Shown here piece after piece: positions 55,722-64,000 of a stretch of DNA of 64,000 nucleotides. The stretch lies in assembly GCF_024437735.1 (NCBI RefSeq), contig NZ_JANFQO010000021.1, positions 38,381 to 102,380 on the forward strand. Direction: 5' to 3'. The notes under the pieces were generated by a model, which was not told the DNA's origin, did not search any database, and was given only the letters and a program-made list of their open reading frames with translations. A program made the translations under genes and the position numbers. The stretch comes from Tahibacter harae. GTDB lineage: Bacteria > Pseudomonadota > Gammaproteobacteria > Xanthomonadales > Rhodanobacteraceae. Numbering within the stretch: position 1 is the stretch's first letter; each line of letters opens with the position of its first letter.

Positions 55722-56045
55722 TTACTGGGCCAGGCCGGCGAGATACGCGGCGATGTCTTCGATGTCCTGCTTGCTCAGGCTTTCGCCCTGGGCCTGCATG
55801 GTCGGGTGGGCGCGCTCGCCGGTCTTGTAGGCGGTCAGCGCGGCGACGAGGTACTCGTAGCTCTGTCCGCCGATGCGCGGCACATGGTAGTTCGGATAGG
55901 CATTGGTATAGCCCGGAACGCCATGGCAGCCGTGGCAGGTGTAGGTCTTGAGGCGGCCTTCTTCCTTGTTGCCCGCGGCATGGGCGGTGCTGGCGGCGAG
56001 AGCGGCGGTGGCTAACAGGGAAGCAAGCAGTTGCGATCGAGTCAT
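55722..56045 (-). CDS. Small periplasmic cytochrome c (first of pair)
   Basis: 107 residues: signal peptide about 1-23 (ending STAHA) and one heme site CHGCH. Met ligand candidate in HPTMQAQGESL; YHVPRIGGQSYEYLVAALTAYKTGERAH parallels the partner protein's helix. The two are diverged paralogues resembling the halves of a cytochrome c4. Upstream gene of the leftward pair. Confidence 0.92.
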   Translation of the reverse strand: MTRSQLLASLLATAALAASTAHAAGNKEEGRLKTYTCHGCHGVPGYTNAYPNYHVPRIGGQSYEYLVAALTAYKTGERAHPTMQAQGESLSKQDIEDIAAYLAGLAQ

Positions 56046-56276
56046 CGGCGGGGTTCCGGCGGGGGCTGTTGCCTGGCTGGTAAAGCCGCGAGTATAGCCT
56101 GCGCCCGCGTCCGCGCTCCAGCCGCGTCCGCCCGGATCGTCACAGCCGTTGCTTGTGACTACCGGCTCAAGACGCCGGCGTCCGCGTTTGCGCAGACTGC
56201 GTACCTCACCGCGGAGGGGGAAAAACCCGGTGCATCTGCCAGCGCTTTCGCCGTATCCCTGAACCGGCGCCGACTA

Positions 56277-56312
56277 TTGTCACGTTTGGTGATGTAGTCT
56301 AGTATAACACCA
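56277..56312 (+). promoter_or_regulatory. Promoter with overlapping dyad upstream of the RND operon
   Basis: TTGTCA (56277-56282) is 17 bp from TAGTAT (56300-56305); TATAAC (56303-56308) is an alternative -10. An imperfect 26-bp dyad with arms TGGTG (56287-56291) and CACCA (56308-56312) covers the spacer and -10, as a repressor site would. This A+T-richer patch stands out in the 338-bp gap 56046-56383, the rest of which I read as empty. Confidence 0.5.
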
Positions 56313-56383
56313 CAATACCAGCACACGGGCCTATCGCCATGCGCGCCTATCCACGTCATTCCGCCTTGCAAGGACGATCGGGA

Positions 56384-57559
56384 ATGTCTCGTAATTTTTT
56401 GATTCTTCTCATATCTCTGCTGCTGGTGGCCTGTGGCAAGGGCGGCGACAAGGGCAAGGCGGCGGAAAACGCCCTGGTCCCGGTAGAGGCCGTCACCGCC
56501 GCTACCCGGGCCATCGACGCCAGCTATTCCGGCACTGCCACGCTGGAAGCCGACCGCGAAGCCGACGTGGTCGCCAAGACCGGCGGCGTGCTGCTCAAGC
56601 TGCTGGTCGAGGAAGGCGACACGGTGCGCCAGGGCCAGGTGCTGGCCCGCCTGGACGATGCCAGCCCGCGCCTGAGCCTGGCCAAGGCCGAGGCCACCCT
56701 GCGCAAGCTCGAAGCCGACTACCGCCGCGCCGACGAGATGTTCGGCAAGAAGCTGCTCTCGCTGGAAGAGCACGACAAGATCAAGTTCGACCTGGACAAC
56801 CAGCGCGCCGCCTACGACCTGGCCCGGCTGGAGCTGTCCTATACCCAGGTCGAGGCGCCCATCGACGGCGTGATCGGCAAGCGCATGGTCAAGGAAGGCA
56901 ACCTGATCCAGCTCAACCAGGCGCTGTTCCATATCGTGGATTTCGACCCGCTGCTGGGCGTGCTCAACGTGCCCGAGCGCGAACTCAATACCCTGAAGCC
57001 CGAGCAGCCGGTGAGCATGGTGGTCGATGCGCTGCCGGGCCAGCGTTTTCCCGGCGTGATCGAGCGCGTCAGCCCGGTGGTCGAGGCGGCCAGCGGCACC
57101 TTCCGCGTCACCTGCCGCTTCAGCGCGCAGAACCAGGCGCTCAAGCCCGGCATGTTCGGGCGCATCGACGTGGTCTATGACCGCAAGCTCGACGCGCTGA
57201 CCATCCCGCGCAGCGCCCTCATCGAGGAAGACGGCGAGACCGCCGTGTTCCTCATCGTCGATGCGCCGCCACCGGCGGCTCCCGAGGCAGGCAAGGACGG
57301 CAAGGGCGGCAAGGACGCTGCCAAGGATGCCACGCCCGCCACGCCGGCCGCGCCCGCGCTGCAGGCGCAGCGCCGCGTGGTCCACGTCGGCTTCGCCGAT
57401 GCGGACTACATCGAAGTGCGCGACGGCCTGAAGGCCGGCGACCGCGTCATCACCGTAGGCCGCAACGCGGTGCGCGACGGCACCCTGGTGCAGGTGCTGG
57501 ACACCACTGCGCCGGCCGCGCCGCCGGCCGCCGTGGCGACGACGGAGAAGACGCCATGA
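56384..57559 (+). CDS. RND efflux periplasmic adaptor lipoprotein
   Basis: 391-residue membrane fusion protein linking an RND pump to the outer membrane. Lipobox LLVAC puts the lipidated Cys at residue 17. Barrel-sandwich/lipoyl motifs ADVVAKTGGVLLKLLVEEGDTVRQGQVLARLD and VEAPIDGVIGKRMVKEGNLIQ flank an alpha-hairpin. The beta-barrel and membrane-proximal domain follow, with an inserted Gly/Lys/Ala/Pro-rich loop (about 295-328) not usual in AcrA. ATG at 56384 follows GGGA; an upstream ATG at 56339 is less likely. ATGA overlap with the first permease. Confidence 0.93.
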   Translation: MSRNFLILLISLLLVACGKGGDKGKAAENALVPVEAVTAATRAIDASYSGTATLEADREADVVAKTGGVLLKLLVEEGDTVRQGQVLARLDDASPRLSLAKAEATLRKLEADYRRADEMFGKKLLSLEEHDKIKFDLDNQRAAYDLARLELSYTQVEAPIDGVIGKRMVKEGNLIQLNQALFHIVDFDPLLGVLNVPERELNTLKPEQPVSMVVDALPGQRFPGVIERVSPVVEAASGTFRVTCRFSAQNQALKPGMFGRIDVVYDRKLDALTIPRSALIEEDGETAVFLIVDAPPPAAPEAGKDGKGGKDAAKDATPATPAAPALQAQRRVVHVGFADADYIEVRDGLKAGDRVITVGRNAVRDGTLVQVLDTTAPAAPPAAVATTEKTP

Positions 57560-60500
57560 GCATCGTCGACATCGCCACCCGCCGCCGCGTGACAGTGGCC
57601 ATGTTCACCCTGACCTTCGTGCTGTTCGGCGTGATCGCGCTGTTCGGCCTCAAGGTCAACCTGCTGCCGGATCTTTCCTATCCCACGCTCACGGTGCGGA
57701 CCGAATACGAAGGCGCCGCGCCGCTGGAAATCGAGAACCTCATCACCCAGCCGGTGGAAGAAGTGCTGGGCGTGGTCAAGAACGTGCGCAAGCTGCATTC
57801 GGTCTCGCGCACCGGCCAGTCCGATGTGATCCTGGAATTCACCTGGGGCACGGACATGGACATGGCCAGCCTGGAAGTGCGCGACAAGCTGGAGCTGCTG
57901 CAGTTGCCGCTGGAAGCGAAGAAGCCGCTGCTGCTGCGCTTCAATCCGTCCACCGATCCCATCATCCGCTACGGCCTCATCGCCAAGGGCGAGGACGGCG
58001 GCTTCAACGAGGCGCGCCTGAAGCAGCTGCGCCGCTTCGCCGACGACGAGCTGAAAAAGAAGCTGGAACCGATCGCCGGTGTTGCCGCGGTCAAGGTCGG
58101 CGGCGGCCTGGAGGACGAGGTCGCGGTGGAGATCGACCAACAGAAGCTGTCCCAGCTCGGCATCGGCGTGGACGAAGTCGTGCAGCGCCTCAAGGACGAG
58201 AACGTCAACATCTCCGGCGGCCGCATCGAGGAAGGCTCGCAGCGCTATCTGGTGCGCACCATCAACCAGTTTGCCAAGGTCGAGGAGATGCGCGAGCTGC
58301 TGGTCAAGATCGACAAGGGCGTGCCCATCCGCCTGAAGGACGTGGCTCATGTGCACCAGAGCTACAAGGAACGCGAAGGCATAGTGCGCATCGACGGCCG
58401 CGAGGCGATCGAGCTGGCCGTGTACAAGGAAGGCGATGCCAACACGGTCAGCGTGGCCACCGGCGTGAAGAACGCGGTGGAACACATGCGCGAGAACAAG
58501 ACCCTGCCCGAAAGCGCCGAACTCAAGGTCATCGACGACCAATCGCTGTTCATCGGCGCAGCCCTGCATGAAGTGCGCTTCGACGCGCTGCTCGGCGGCA
58601 TGCTGGCCATCCTGGTGATCTTCTTCTTCCTGCACGACAGCTGGAGCACCTTCATCATCTCGCTGTCGCTGCCGGTGTCGCTGATCACGACCTTCTTCTT
58701 CATGGGGCAGGCCGATCTCAGCCTCAACGTGATGTCGCTGGGCGGCCTGGCCCTGGCCACCGGCATGGTGGTGGACGATTCCATCGTGGTGCTGGAGAAC
58801 ATCGCACGGCTGCGCGAGAAGGGTCTGGGCATCGTCGAGGCGGCGGTGCAGGGCACCAAGGAAGTGGGCATGGCAGTGACCGCGTCCACGCTGACCACGG
58901 TCGCAGTGTTCTTCCCGCTGGTGTTCGTGCAGGGCGTGGCCGGCCAGCTGTTCCGCGACCAGGCCCTGACCATCACCTTCGCCATGCTGATCTCGCTGGT
59001 CGTGTCCATGACCCTGATCCCCATGCTGGCCTCGCTGCGCGGCCGCGCGCCGCTGGCCTATGCGGAGGAACTCAACAACGACAAGCGCGCCAGCCGCCTG
59101 GGCTTCCTGCCGCGCGGCCTGGTCTGGCTGTTCGTCGGCTTGTTCCGCGTTATCGGCCGCGTGGTCGGCACGGCGCTGCGCGCGGTGGGCAAGATCGTGC
59201 TGCTGCCGTACAACCGCCTCGCCGCGGGCTACGAACGCATGCTGCCCAAGGTGCTGGCGCGGCCCTGGTTTGTGCTGGCCTTCTCCGTGCTGGCCTTTCT
59301 CGGCACGCTGGCGCTGGTGCCGACCCTGGGCATGGACCTGATTCCGCAGCTGGCCCAGGGCCGCTTCGAGATGACGGTCAAGCTGCCGCCGGGCACGCCG
59401 CTGGCCAACAGCGACGCGCTGGCGCGCGAACTGCAGCTCAAGCACGCGAACGATCCGAACATCGCCACCATCTACGGCGTCTCCGGCGTGGGCACGCGGC
59501 TGGACGCCAACCCGACCGAGTCCGGCGAGAACATCGCGCGCCTGCTGATCGCACTCAAACCCGAGGCCGGCGAGGCGGGCGAGCGTGCCGCCATGGATGC
59601 GCTGCGCAAGACCATGGCCGGTCATCCCGGCGGGGAAGTGAAATTCTCCCGTCCGCAACTTTTCAGCTTCTCCACGCCGCTGGAAATCGAGATTCGCGGC
59701 TATGACCTGGATACGCTGAAGAAGGCCGGCCAGAAGCTCACCGGGCTGATGAAGAACTCCAGCCGCTTTACCGATGTGAAATCCACCGTCGAAGGCGGCT
59801 ATCCGGAAGTGCAGATCAGCTTCGATCACGACCGCGCCGCGGCGCTGGGCCTGACCACGCGCGCCATCGCCGACCAGGTTGTGCGCAAGGTGCGCGGCGA
59901 AGTGGCCACGCGCTACAACTTCCGCGACCGCAAGATCGACGTGCTGGTGCGGGCGCGCGAGGACGACCGCGCCAGCGTGGACGATATCCGCAACCTGATC
60001 GTGAACTCGGCCCAGATCGAGGCGGCCAGCGCCGCTGCGGCCGCCGCCGGCCCGGGCCGCGCCGCGGCCGAGGTCAAGCCGGTGCGCTTGTCCGCGGTGG
60101 CCGACGTGCGCGCCACCGAAGGTCCCAGCGAGATCCACCGCGTCAGCCAGGAGCGCGTCGCCATCGTCTCGTCCAACCTGGCCTACGGCGATCTCTCCAG
60201 CGCGGTGCAGGAAGTGCGCGAGATCATGGCGAAGCATCCGCTCGCCGCCGGCATCTCGGTCAATATCGGCGGGCAGAGCGAGGAACTGGATTCCTCGGTC
60301 AACTCGCTGCTGTTCGCCCTGGCCCTGGCCATCTTCCTGGTCTACCTGGTGATGGCCTCGCAGTTTGAATCGCTGCTGCATCCCTTCGTGATCATGTTCT
60401 CCATCCCTCTGGCCGCGGTCGGCGCGGTACTGGCGCTCAAGCTCACCGGCAATGCGATCAGCGTGGTGGTGTTCATCGGCCTCATCATGCTGGTCGGCAT

Positions 60501-60870
60501 CGTGGTGAAGAACGCGATCGTGCTGATCGACCGCGTCAACCAGCTGCGCGAGCATGGCGTGGCCAAGCGCGATGCGATCGTGCAGGGCGCCGAGTCGCGC
60601 CTGCGCCCGATCGTGATGACCACGCTGTGCACCCTGATCGGCTTCCTGCCCCTGGCCATAGGCCTGGGCGACGGCGCCGAGGTGCGCGCGCCCATGGCGA
60701 TCACCGTGATCGGCGGCCTGCTGGTGTCCACCTTGCTGACCCTGGTGGTCATTCCCATCGTGTACGACCGCCTGGATTTCCGTGGCGACGCCTGGTTCCG
60801 CGCCCGCGCCGAGCGCCAGGCCGCGCGCAAGGCCGAGGCCACGCTGGAGCCGCTGGAGCACACGCCATGA
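57556..60870 (+). CDS. RND efflux permease 1
   Basis: 1104-residue proton-driven inner-membrane pump of the HAE1/AcrB superfamily. N-terminal helix MSIVDIATRRRVTVAMFTLTFVLFGVIALFGLKVNLLPDLSYPT, helix 4 with Asp407-Asp408 in GMVVDDSIVVLENI, and helix 10 with Lys in IVVKNAIVLIDRVNQLRE: a complete proton relay. About 60 extra residues (near 500-560) follow helix 6 as a partly hydrophobic insertion. No outer membrane channel gene is in the window. Substrate unknown. It overlaps the next gene by 4 bp. Confidence 0.94.
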   Translation: MSIVDIATRRRVTVAMFTLTFVLFGVIALFGLKVNLLPDLSYPTLTVRTEYEGAAPLEIENLITQPVEEVLGVVKNVRKLHSVSRTGQSDVILEFTWGTDMDMASLEVRDKLELLQLPLEAKKPLLLRFNPSTDPIIRYGLIAKGEDGGFNEARLKQLRRFADDELKKKLEPIAGVAAVKVGGGLEDEVAVEIDQQKLSQLGIGVDEVVQRLKDENVNISGGRIEEGSQRYLVRTINQFAKVEEMRELLVKIDKGVPIRLKDVAHVHQSYKEREGIVRIDGREAIELAVYKEGDANTVSVATGVKNAVEHMRENKTLPESAELKVIDDQSLFIGAALHEVRFDALLGGMLAILVIFFFLHDSWSTFIISLSLPVSLITTFFFMGQADLSLNVMSLGGLALATGMVVDDSIVVLENIARLREKGLGIVEAAVQGTKEVGMAVTASTLTTVAVFFPLVFVQGVAGQLFRDQALTITFAMLISLVVSMTLIPMLASLRGRAPLAYAEELNNDKRASRLGFLPRGLVWLFVGLFRVIGRVVGTALRAVGKIVLLPYNRLAAGYERMLPKVLARPWFVLAFSVLAFLGTLALVPTLGMDLIPQLAQGRFEMTVKLPPGTPLANSDALARELQLKHANDPNIATIYGVSGVGTRLDANPTESGENIARLLIALKPEAGEAGERAAMDALRKTMAGHPGGEVKFSRPQLFSFSTPLEIEIRGYDLDTLKKAGQKLTGLMKNSSRFTDVKSTVEGGYPEVQISFDHDRAAALGLTTRAIADQVVRKVRGEVATRYNFRDRKIDVLVRAREDDRASVDDIRNLIVNSAQIEAASAAAAAAGPGRAAAEVKPVRLSAVADVRATEGPSEIHRVSQERVAIVSSNLAYGDLSSAVQEVREIMAKHPLAAGISVNIGGQSEELDSSVNSLLFALALAIFLVYLVMASQFESLLHPFVIMFSIPLAAVGAVLALKLTGNAISVVVFIGLIMLVGIVVKNAIVLIDRVNQLREHGVAKRDAIVQGAESRLRPIVMTTLCTLIGFLPLAIGLGDGAEVRAPMAITVIGGLLVSTLLTLVVIPIVYDRLDFRGDAWFRARAERQAARKAEATLEPLEHTP

Positions 60871-63800
60871 ACCTGGCCGACCTCAGCCTGAAACGGCCCG
60901 TCACCACCACGATGTTCTTCCTGTCGATGATGGTGATTGGCCTGATCGCGGCCTTCCGCCTGCCGCTGGAACAGTTCCCGGATATCGAGTTCCCGTTCCT
61001 GTTCGTGGACGTGCCGTATCCGGGTTCCACGCCGGCCGAGGTCGAGCGCGTACTGGCGCGGCCGATCGAGGAGGCGCTGTCGACCGTGCCCGGCATACAG
61101 CGCATGCAGTCGACCTCGCGCGCCGACGGCGTGCAGATCTTCATTCAGTTCAAGTGGGGCAACAGCGTCGCGGTCAAGGCGGTGGAAGCGCGCGAGAAGA
61201 TCGACGCCATCCGCAAGGATCTGCCGTCGGACCTGCAGCGCTACCAGGTGTTGAAATTCTCCGCCTCGGACCAGCCGCTGCTGCAGTTGCGCGTGTCCAG
61301 CGACATCGACATGTCCAATTCCTATGAGCTTCTGGACCGGCGCGCCAAGCGTCCGCTGGAGAAGATCCCCGGCGTGGCCCGCGTGGATATCCAGGGCGTG
61401 TCCCCGCCGGAGCTGCAGATCGAGCTGTCGTCGGACCGCATCGCCGCCAGCGGCGTCAGCCTGAACGAACTGTATGCGCAGCTGGGCAAGGCCAATTTCT
61501 CGGTCTCGGCCGGGCAGATCCTCGACGGCGGCACGCGCTACCGGGTACAGCCCCAGGGCGAATGGAAAAGCCTGGAGGACGTGCGCAACCTCATCATCAA
61601 CGGGCGCGGCCTCAAGCTCGGCGACATTGCCACGGTCACGCTCAAGCCCGCGCGCCTGGACTATATGCGCCGGCTGGACAAGCGCCCGGCCATCGGCATC
61701 GACATCTACAAGGAACGCAATGCCAACCTGGTCGAGGTCGGCCGGCTGGTGAAGGAAGAGGTCGAGCGCATCAAGCAGTCGCCGGAAATGCGCGGCATCG
61801 ATGTATACGCGCTGGAGGACCAGGCCAGCGCCGTCACGTCCTCGCTGTACGAGCTGACCGAGGCCGGCGTGATCGGCACCCTGCTGTCGGTGCTGGTGCT
61901 GTTCTATTTCCTGCGCGACATCAATTCCACCCTGATGGTGTCGCTGGCAATCCCGATCTGCTTCGTCATGACCCTGGGCTGCATGTACTTCCTCGGCATC
62001 AGCCTGAACATCCTGTCCATGATGGGCCTGCTGCTGGCCGTGGGCATGCTGGTGGACAACGCCGTCGTGGTGGTGGAGAGCATTTACCAGTACCGCGAAA
62101 AGTATCCGGACAAGCCCTGGTACTGCGCGGTGGAGGGAACTCAGGCCGTGGGTATCGCCATTGCCGCCGGCACCTTCGCCAGCATCGTGGTGTTCCTGCC
62201 CAATATCTTCGGTGCCAAGAACCAGATCAGCATTTTCCTGACCCAGGTCGCCGTGGCCATGTCCATCGCCCATCTGGCCTCGTGGCTGGTCGCCGTGACC
62301 CTGGTGCCCATGCTGTCGGCGCGCCTGCCCACGCCCAAGTTCGTCGGCCGCAAGACCCTGGTCACGCGCCTGCAGGACGGCTATGCCAACCTGGTCGGCT
62401 GGACCCTGCGCCACCGCAAGCTGACCACCCTGGGCGTGGTGCTGATGTGCGTGGTCAGCGTGGCCGGGCCCATGCTGCATGTGAACAGCGACATGTTCCC
62501 GGCCGGCGAAGGTTCCACCCTGCGCCTGCAGTACGACCTCAACGGCCTTTACCGGCTGGACGAGCTGAAGAAATCCATCAGCAAGGTCGAGGATTATCTT
62601 TTGTCGAACAAGGACAAGTTCGATATCAAGTCGGTCTACAGCTATGCCGACGAGCGCGGCAACGCCATCACCAACGTGATCCTGGTCGATGCCAAGCACA
62701 AGAAGCGCAGCTCCACCGCGATCATGGAAGACATCCGCAAGGGTCTGCCGCAGATACCCGTCGGCAAGGCCAGCTTCGACCAGAACCGCGGCGGCGGCAG
62801 CGGCGAAGGGCTGCGCGTGTCCCTGGTCGGCGATTCCATGGACCGCCTGCACGAGCTGTCCGAGGCGGTGATTCCGGTGCTGGCCCGGGTCGAAGGCCTG
62901 CGCGACGTGCGCACGGCCGAGCGTACCGGCGACCGCGAGGTCGCGGTGCGGGTGGACCGCGAGCGCGCCAAGTCGTATGGCTTCTCCGCCAACGAAGTGG
63001 CCAGTTACGTCGGCATCGCCCTGCGCGGCGCACCGCTGAAGGAGTTCCGCAACGGCGACACCGAGATCCCGGTCTGGCTGCGCTTCCAGGGCGCCGACAC
63101 CCAGAGCGTCGCCGGCATGGCCGACTTCAAGCTGCGCCGCGCCGACGGCACCCTGGTGCCGCTGATGTCCCTGGTCGAGGTGCGTACCCAGGAAGCCGCC
63201 TCGGCGATCCAGCGCGACGGCCGCCAGACCTCGCTGCCGATCACCGCCAACCTGGCCCCGGGCACGACCCAGGACGATGCGCGCGCGGCGATAGAAAAGG
63301 CGATGAAGTCGGTCAGCCTGCCGGCCGGCTACCGCTGGACCTTCGGCCGCAGCTTCGACGAGGCCGACGAGGCCGGCAAGCAGATGCTGCTCAATACCGT
63401 GCTGGCCCTGGTGCTGGTGTATGTGGTGATGTGCGCGATGTTTGAATCGCTGGTGTTCCCGGCGGCCATACTCACGACCTTCATCTTCTCCATCTTCGGC
63501 GTGTACTGGCTGTTCTGGATCACCGGCACCACGTTCTCCATCATGGCCTGGATCGGCGTGCTGATCCTGATGGGCGTGGTGGTCAACAACGGCATCGTCA
63601 TGATCGTCCACGTCAACCAGCTGCGCCACGAGGGCATGCTGCGCGGCGAGGCCCTGATCGCCGGCGCGCGCGACCGCCTGCGGCCCATCCTGATGACCAT
63701 GGGCACGGCCATCCTGGGCATGGTGCCGCTGTGCCTGAGCACCACCGAGATGGGCGGCGACGGTCCGCCGTACTACCCGATGGCGCGGGCCATCGCCGGC

Positions 63801-63941
63801 GGCCTGCTGTTCTCCACCGCGGTGACCCTGCTGGCCCTGCCGGTGATCTACGCCCAGCTCGACGACCTGCGCATGTGGGTGCGCCGGGTGTTCCGCGACG
63901 CGCGCGAAGGGCGCGTAATGCGTCCGGCTGCGCTCGACTGA
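60867..63941 (+). CDS. RND efflux permease 2 with altered proton-relay residues
   Basis: 1024-residue RND permease, a distant paralogue of its upstream neighbour. Helix 1 LKRPVTTTMFFLSMMVIGLIAAFRLPLEQFPDIEFPF and the porter domains are normal in length. Helix 4 reads GMLVDNAVVVVESI (Asp397-Asn398) and helix 10 reads GVVVNNGIVMIVHVNQLRHEG, so one of the two Asp residues and the Lys of the AcrB-type relay are Asn. The start ATG overlaps the stop of permease 1; the frame upstream of it lies inside that gene. Two permeases with one adaptor recall MdtABC heterotrimers. Confidence 0.93.
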   Translation: MNLADLSLKRPVTTTMFFLSMMVIGLIAAFRLPLEQFPDIEFPFLFVDVPYPGSTPAEVERVLARPIEEALSTVPGIQRMQSTSRADGVQIFIQFKWGNSVAVKAVEAREKIDAIRKDLPSDLQRYQVLKFSASDQPLLQLRVSSDIDMSNSYELLDRRAKRPLEKIPGVARVDIQGVSPPELQIELSSDRIAASGVSLNELYAQLGKANFSVSAGQILDGGTRYRVQPQGEWKSLEDVRNLIINGRGLKLGDIATVTLKPARLDYMRRLDKRPAIGIDIYKERNANLVEVGRLVKEEVERIKQSPEMRGIDVYALEDQASAVTSSLYELTEAGVIGTLLSVLVLFYFLRDINSTLMVSLAIPICFVMTLGCMYFLGISLNILSMMGLLLAVGMLVDNAVVVVESIYQYREKYPDKPWYCAVEGTQAVGIAIAAGTFASIVVFLPNIFGAKNQISIFLTQVAVAMSIAHLASWLVAVTLVPMLSARLPTPKFVGRKTLVTRLQDGYANLVGWTLRHRKLTTLGVVLMCVVSVAGPMLHVNSDMFPAGEGSTLRLQYDLNGLYRLDELKKSISKVEDYLLSNKDKFDIKSVYSYADERGNAITNVILVDAKHKKRSSTAIMEDIRKGLPQIPVGKASFDQNRGGGSGEGLRVSLVGDSMDRLHELSEAVIPVLARVEGLRDVRTAERTGDREVAVRVDRERAKSYGFSANEVASYVGIALRGAPLKEFRNGDTEIPVWLRFQGADTQSVAGMADFKLRRADGTLVPLMSLVEVRTQEAASAIQRDGRQTSLPITANLAPGTTQDDARAAIEKAMKSVSLPAGYRWTFGRSFDEADEAGKQMLLNTVLALVLVYVVMCAMFESLVFPAAILTTFIFSIFGVYWLFWITGTTFSIMAWIGVLILMGVVVNNGIVMIVHVNQLRHEGMLRGEALIAGARDRLRPILMTMGTAILGMVPLCLSTTEMGGDGPPYYPMARAIAGGLLFSTAVTLLALPVIYAQLDDLRMWVRRVFRDAREGRVMRPAALD

Positions 63942-64000
63942 GCCCGTGACGCAGCGGCGTGGCGGCCCCCCCGGCCGGCCCCCCCCCCGACGCCACCCCG
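63942..64000. other. C-homopolymer tail at window end
   Basis: After the permease stop the sequence has C-runs of 7 and 10 with little else. No gene or motif can be read; a sequencing or assembly edge is possible. Confidence 0.5.

Noticed and set aside
57406..60861. Antisense open frame of over 1100 codons opposite RND permease 1
   Set aside because: It is the mirror of a GC-rich coding gene: composition His/Gln/Ala/Asp-rich, no family motif, no ribosome site. Permease 1 on the + strand is certain.
60342..63629. Antisense open frame of about 1095 codons opposite RND permease 2
   Set aside because: Same antisense artefact of high GC third positions; the + strand protein has clear RND motifs.

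Overview
The window is about 64 kb of GC-rich chromosome from a gammaproteobacterium, most likely of the Xanthomonadales/Lysobacterales and perhaps Rhodanobacteraceae. Three things support this: the conserved run miaA-hfq-hflX-hflK-hflC-DUF2065-purA-...-rnr-rlmB, a Xanthomonas-type 41-residue cysteine-poor L36, and accessory genes typical of the group (S46 peptidase, ECF sigma factors paired with TPR kinases, Slp lipoprotein, sorbosone-dehydrogenase family). There is no insertion sequence, prophage, CRISPR array or rRNA operon. Genes are tightly packed, often with ATGA start/stop overlaps.

Layout. 1-9300: end of phosphoglucomutase, a spacer with an 18-bp palindrome and a 16-bp minisatellite, a leftward run (DUF349 protein, TraB-family membrane protein, and the agmatine-to-putrescine pair aguB/aguA), a small exported protein, and rpmJ followed by a tandemly multiplied terminator. 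9400-13540: DUF2239 gene with a promoter-operator dyad, then a TetR regulator and acyl-CoA-binding protein divergent from a two-domain fatty acyl-CoA reductase. 13750-20290: complete cytochrome bd locus, cydA-cydB-cydX-cydD-cydC. 20350-31015: membrane-anchored SrpA-like peroxidase with cytochrome b561, sorbosone-dehydrogenase family protein, greB, a long rhomboid protease, CDF transporter, Slp lipoprotein with sirtuin, and an S46 dipeptidyl-peptidase.

31130-34590 and 48190-51330: two separate modules, each an ECF sigma factor followed by a membrane Ser/Thr kinase with a TPR-type extracytoplasmic region. The second is followed by two paralogous secreted cysteine proteins. Between the modules lies the housekeeping block (34826-46760): tRNA modification, RNA chaperone, HflX GTPase, HflKC, adenylosuccinate synthetase, tRNA-Leu(CAG), RNase R with a long basic N-terminus, and RlmB. 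hflX appears to start at CTG.

51470-56050: sterol-desaturase family protein, CPBP-like membrane protein with an altered motif 1, pterin carbinolamine dehydratase, NfuA, and two small cytochromes c. 56277-63941: RND efflux operon with one lipoprotein adaptor and two permeases; the second lacks parts of the usual proton-relay residues. The window ends in C homopolymers that may be assembly noise.

No wholly new system is proved. The best leads are the fatty acyl-CoA reductase cluster, the duplicated sigma/kinase modules with the secreted pair, the multiplied rpmJ terminator, the DUF2239 operator, and the asymmetric two-permease RND operon.
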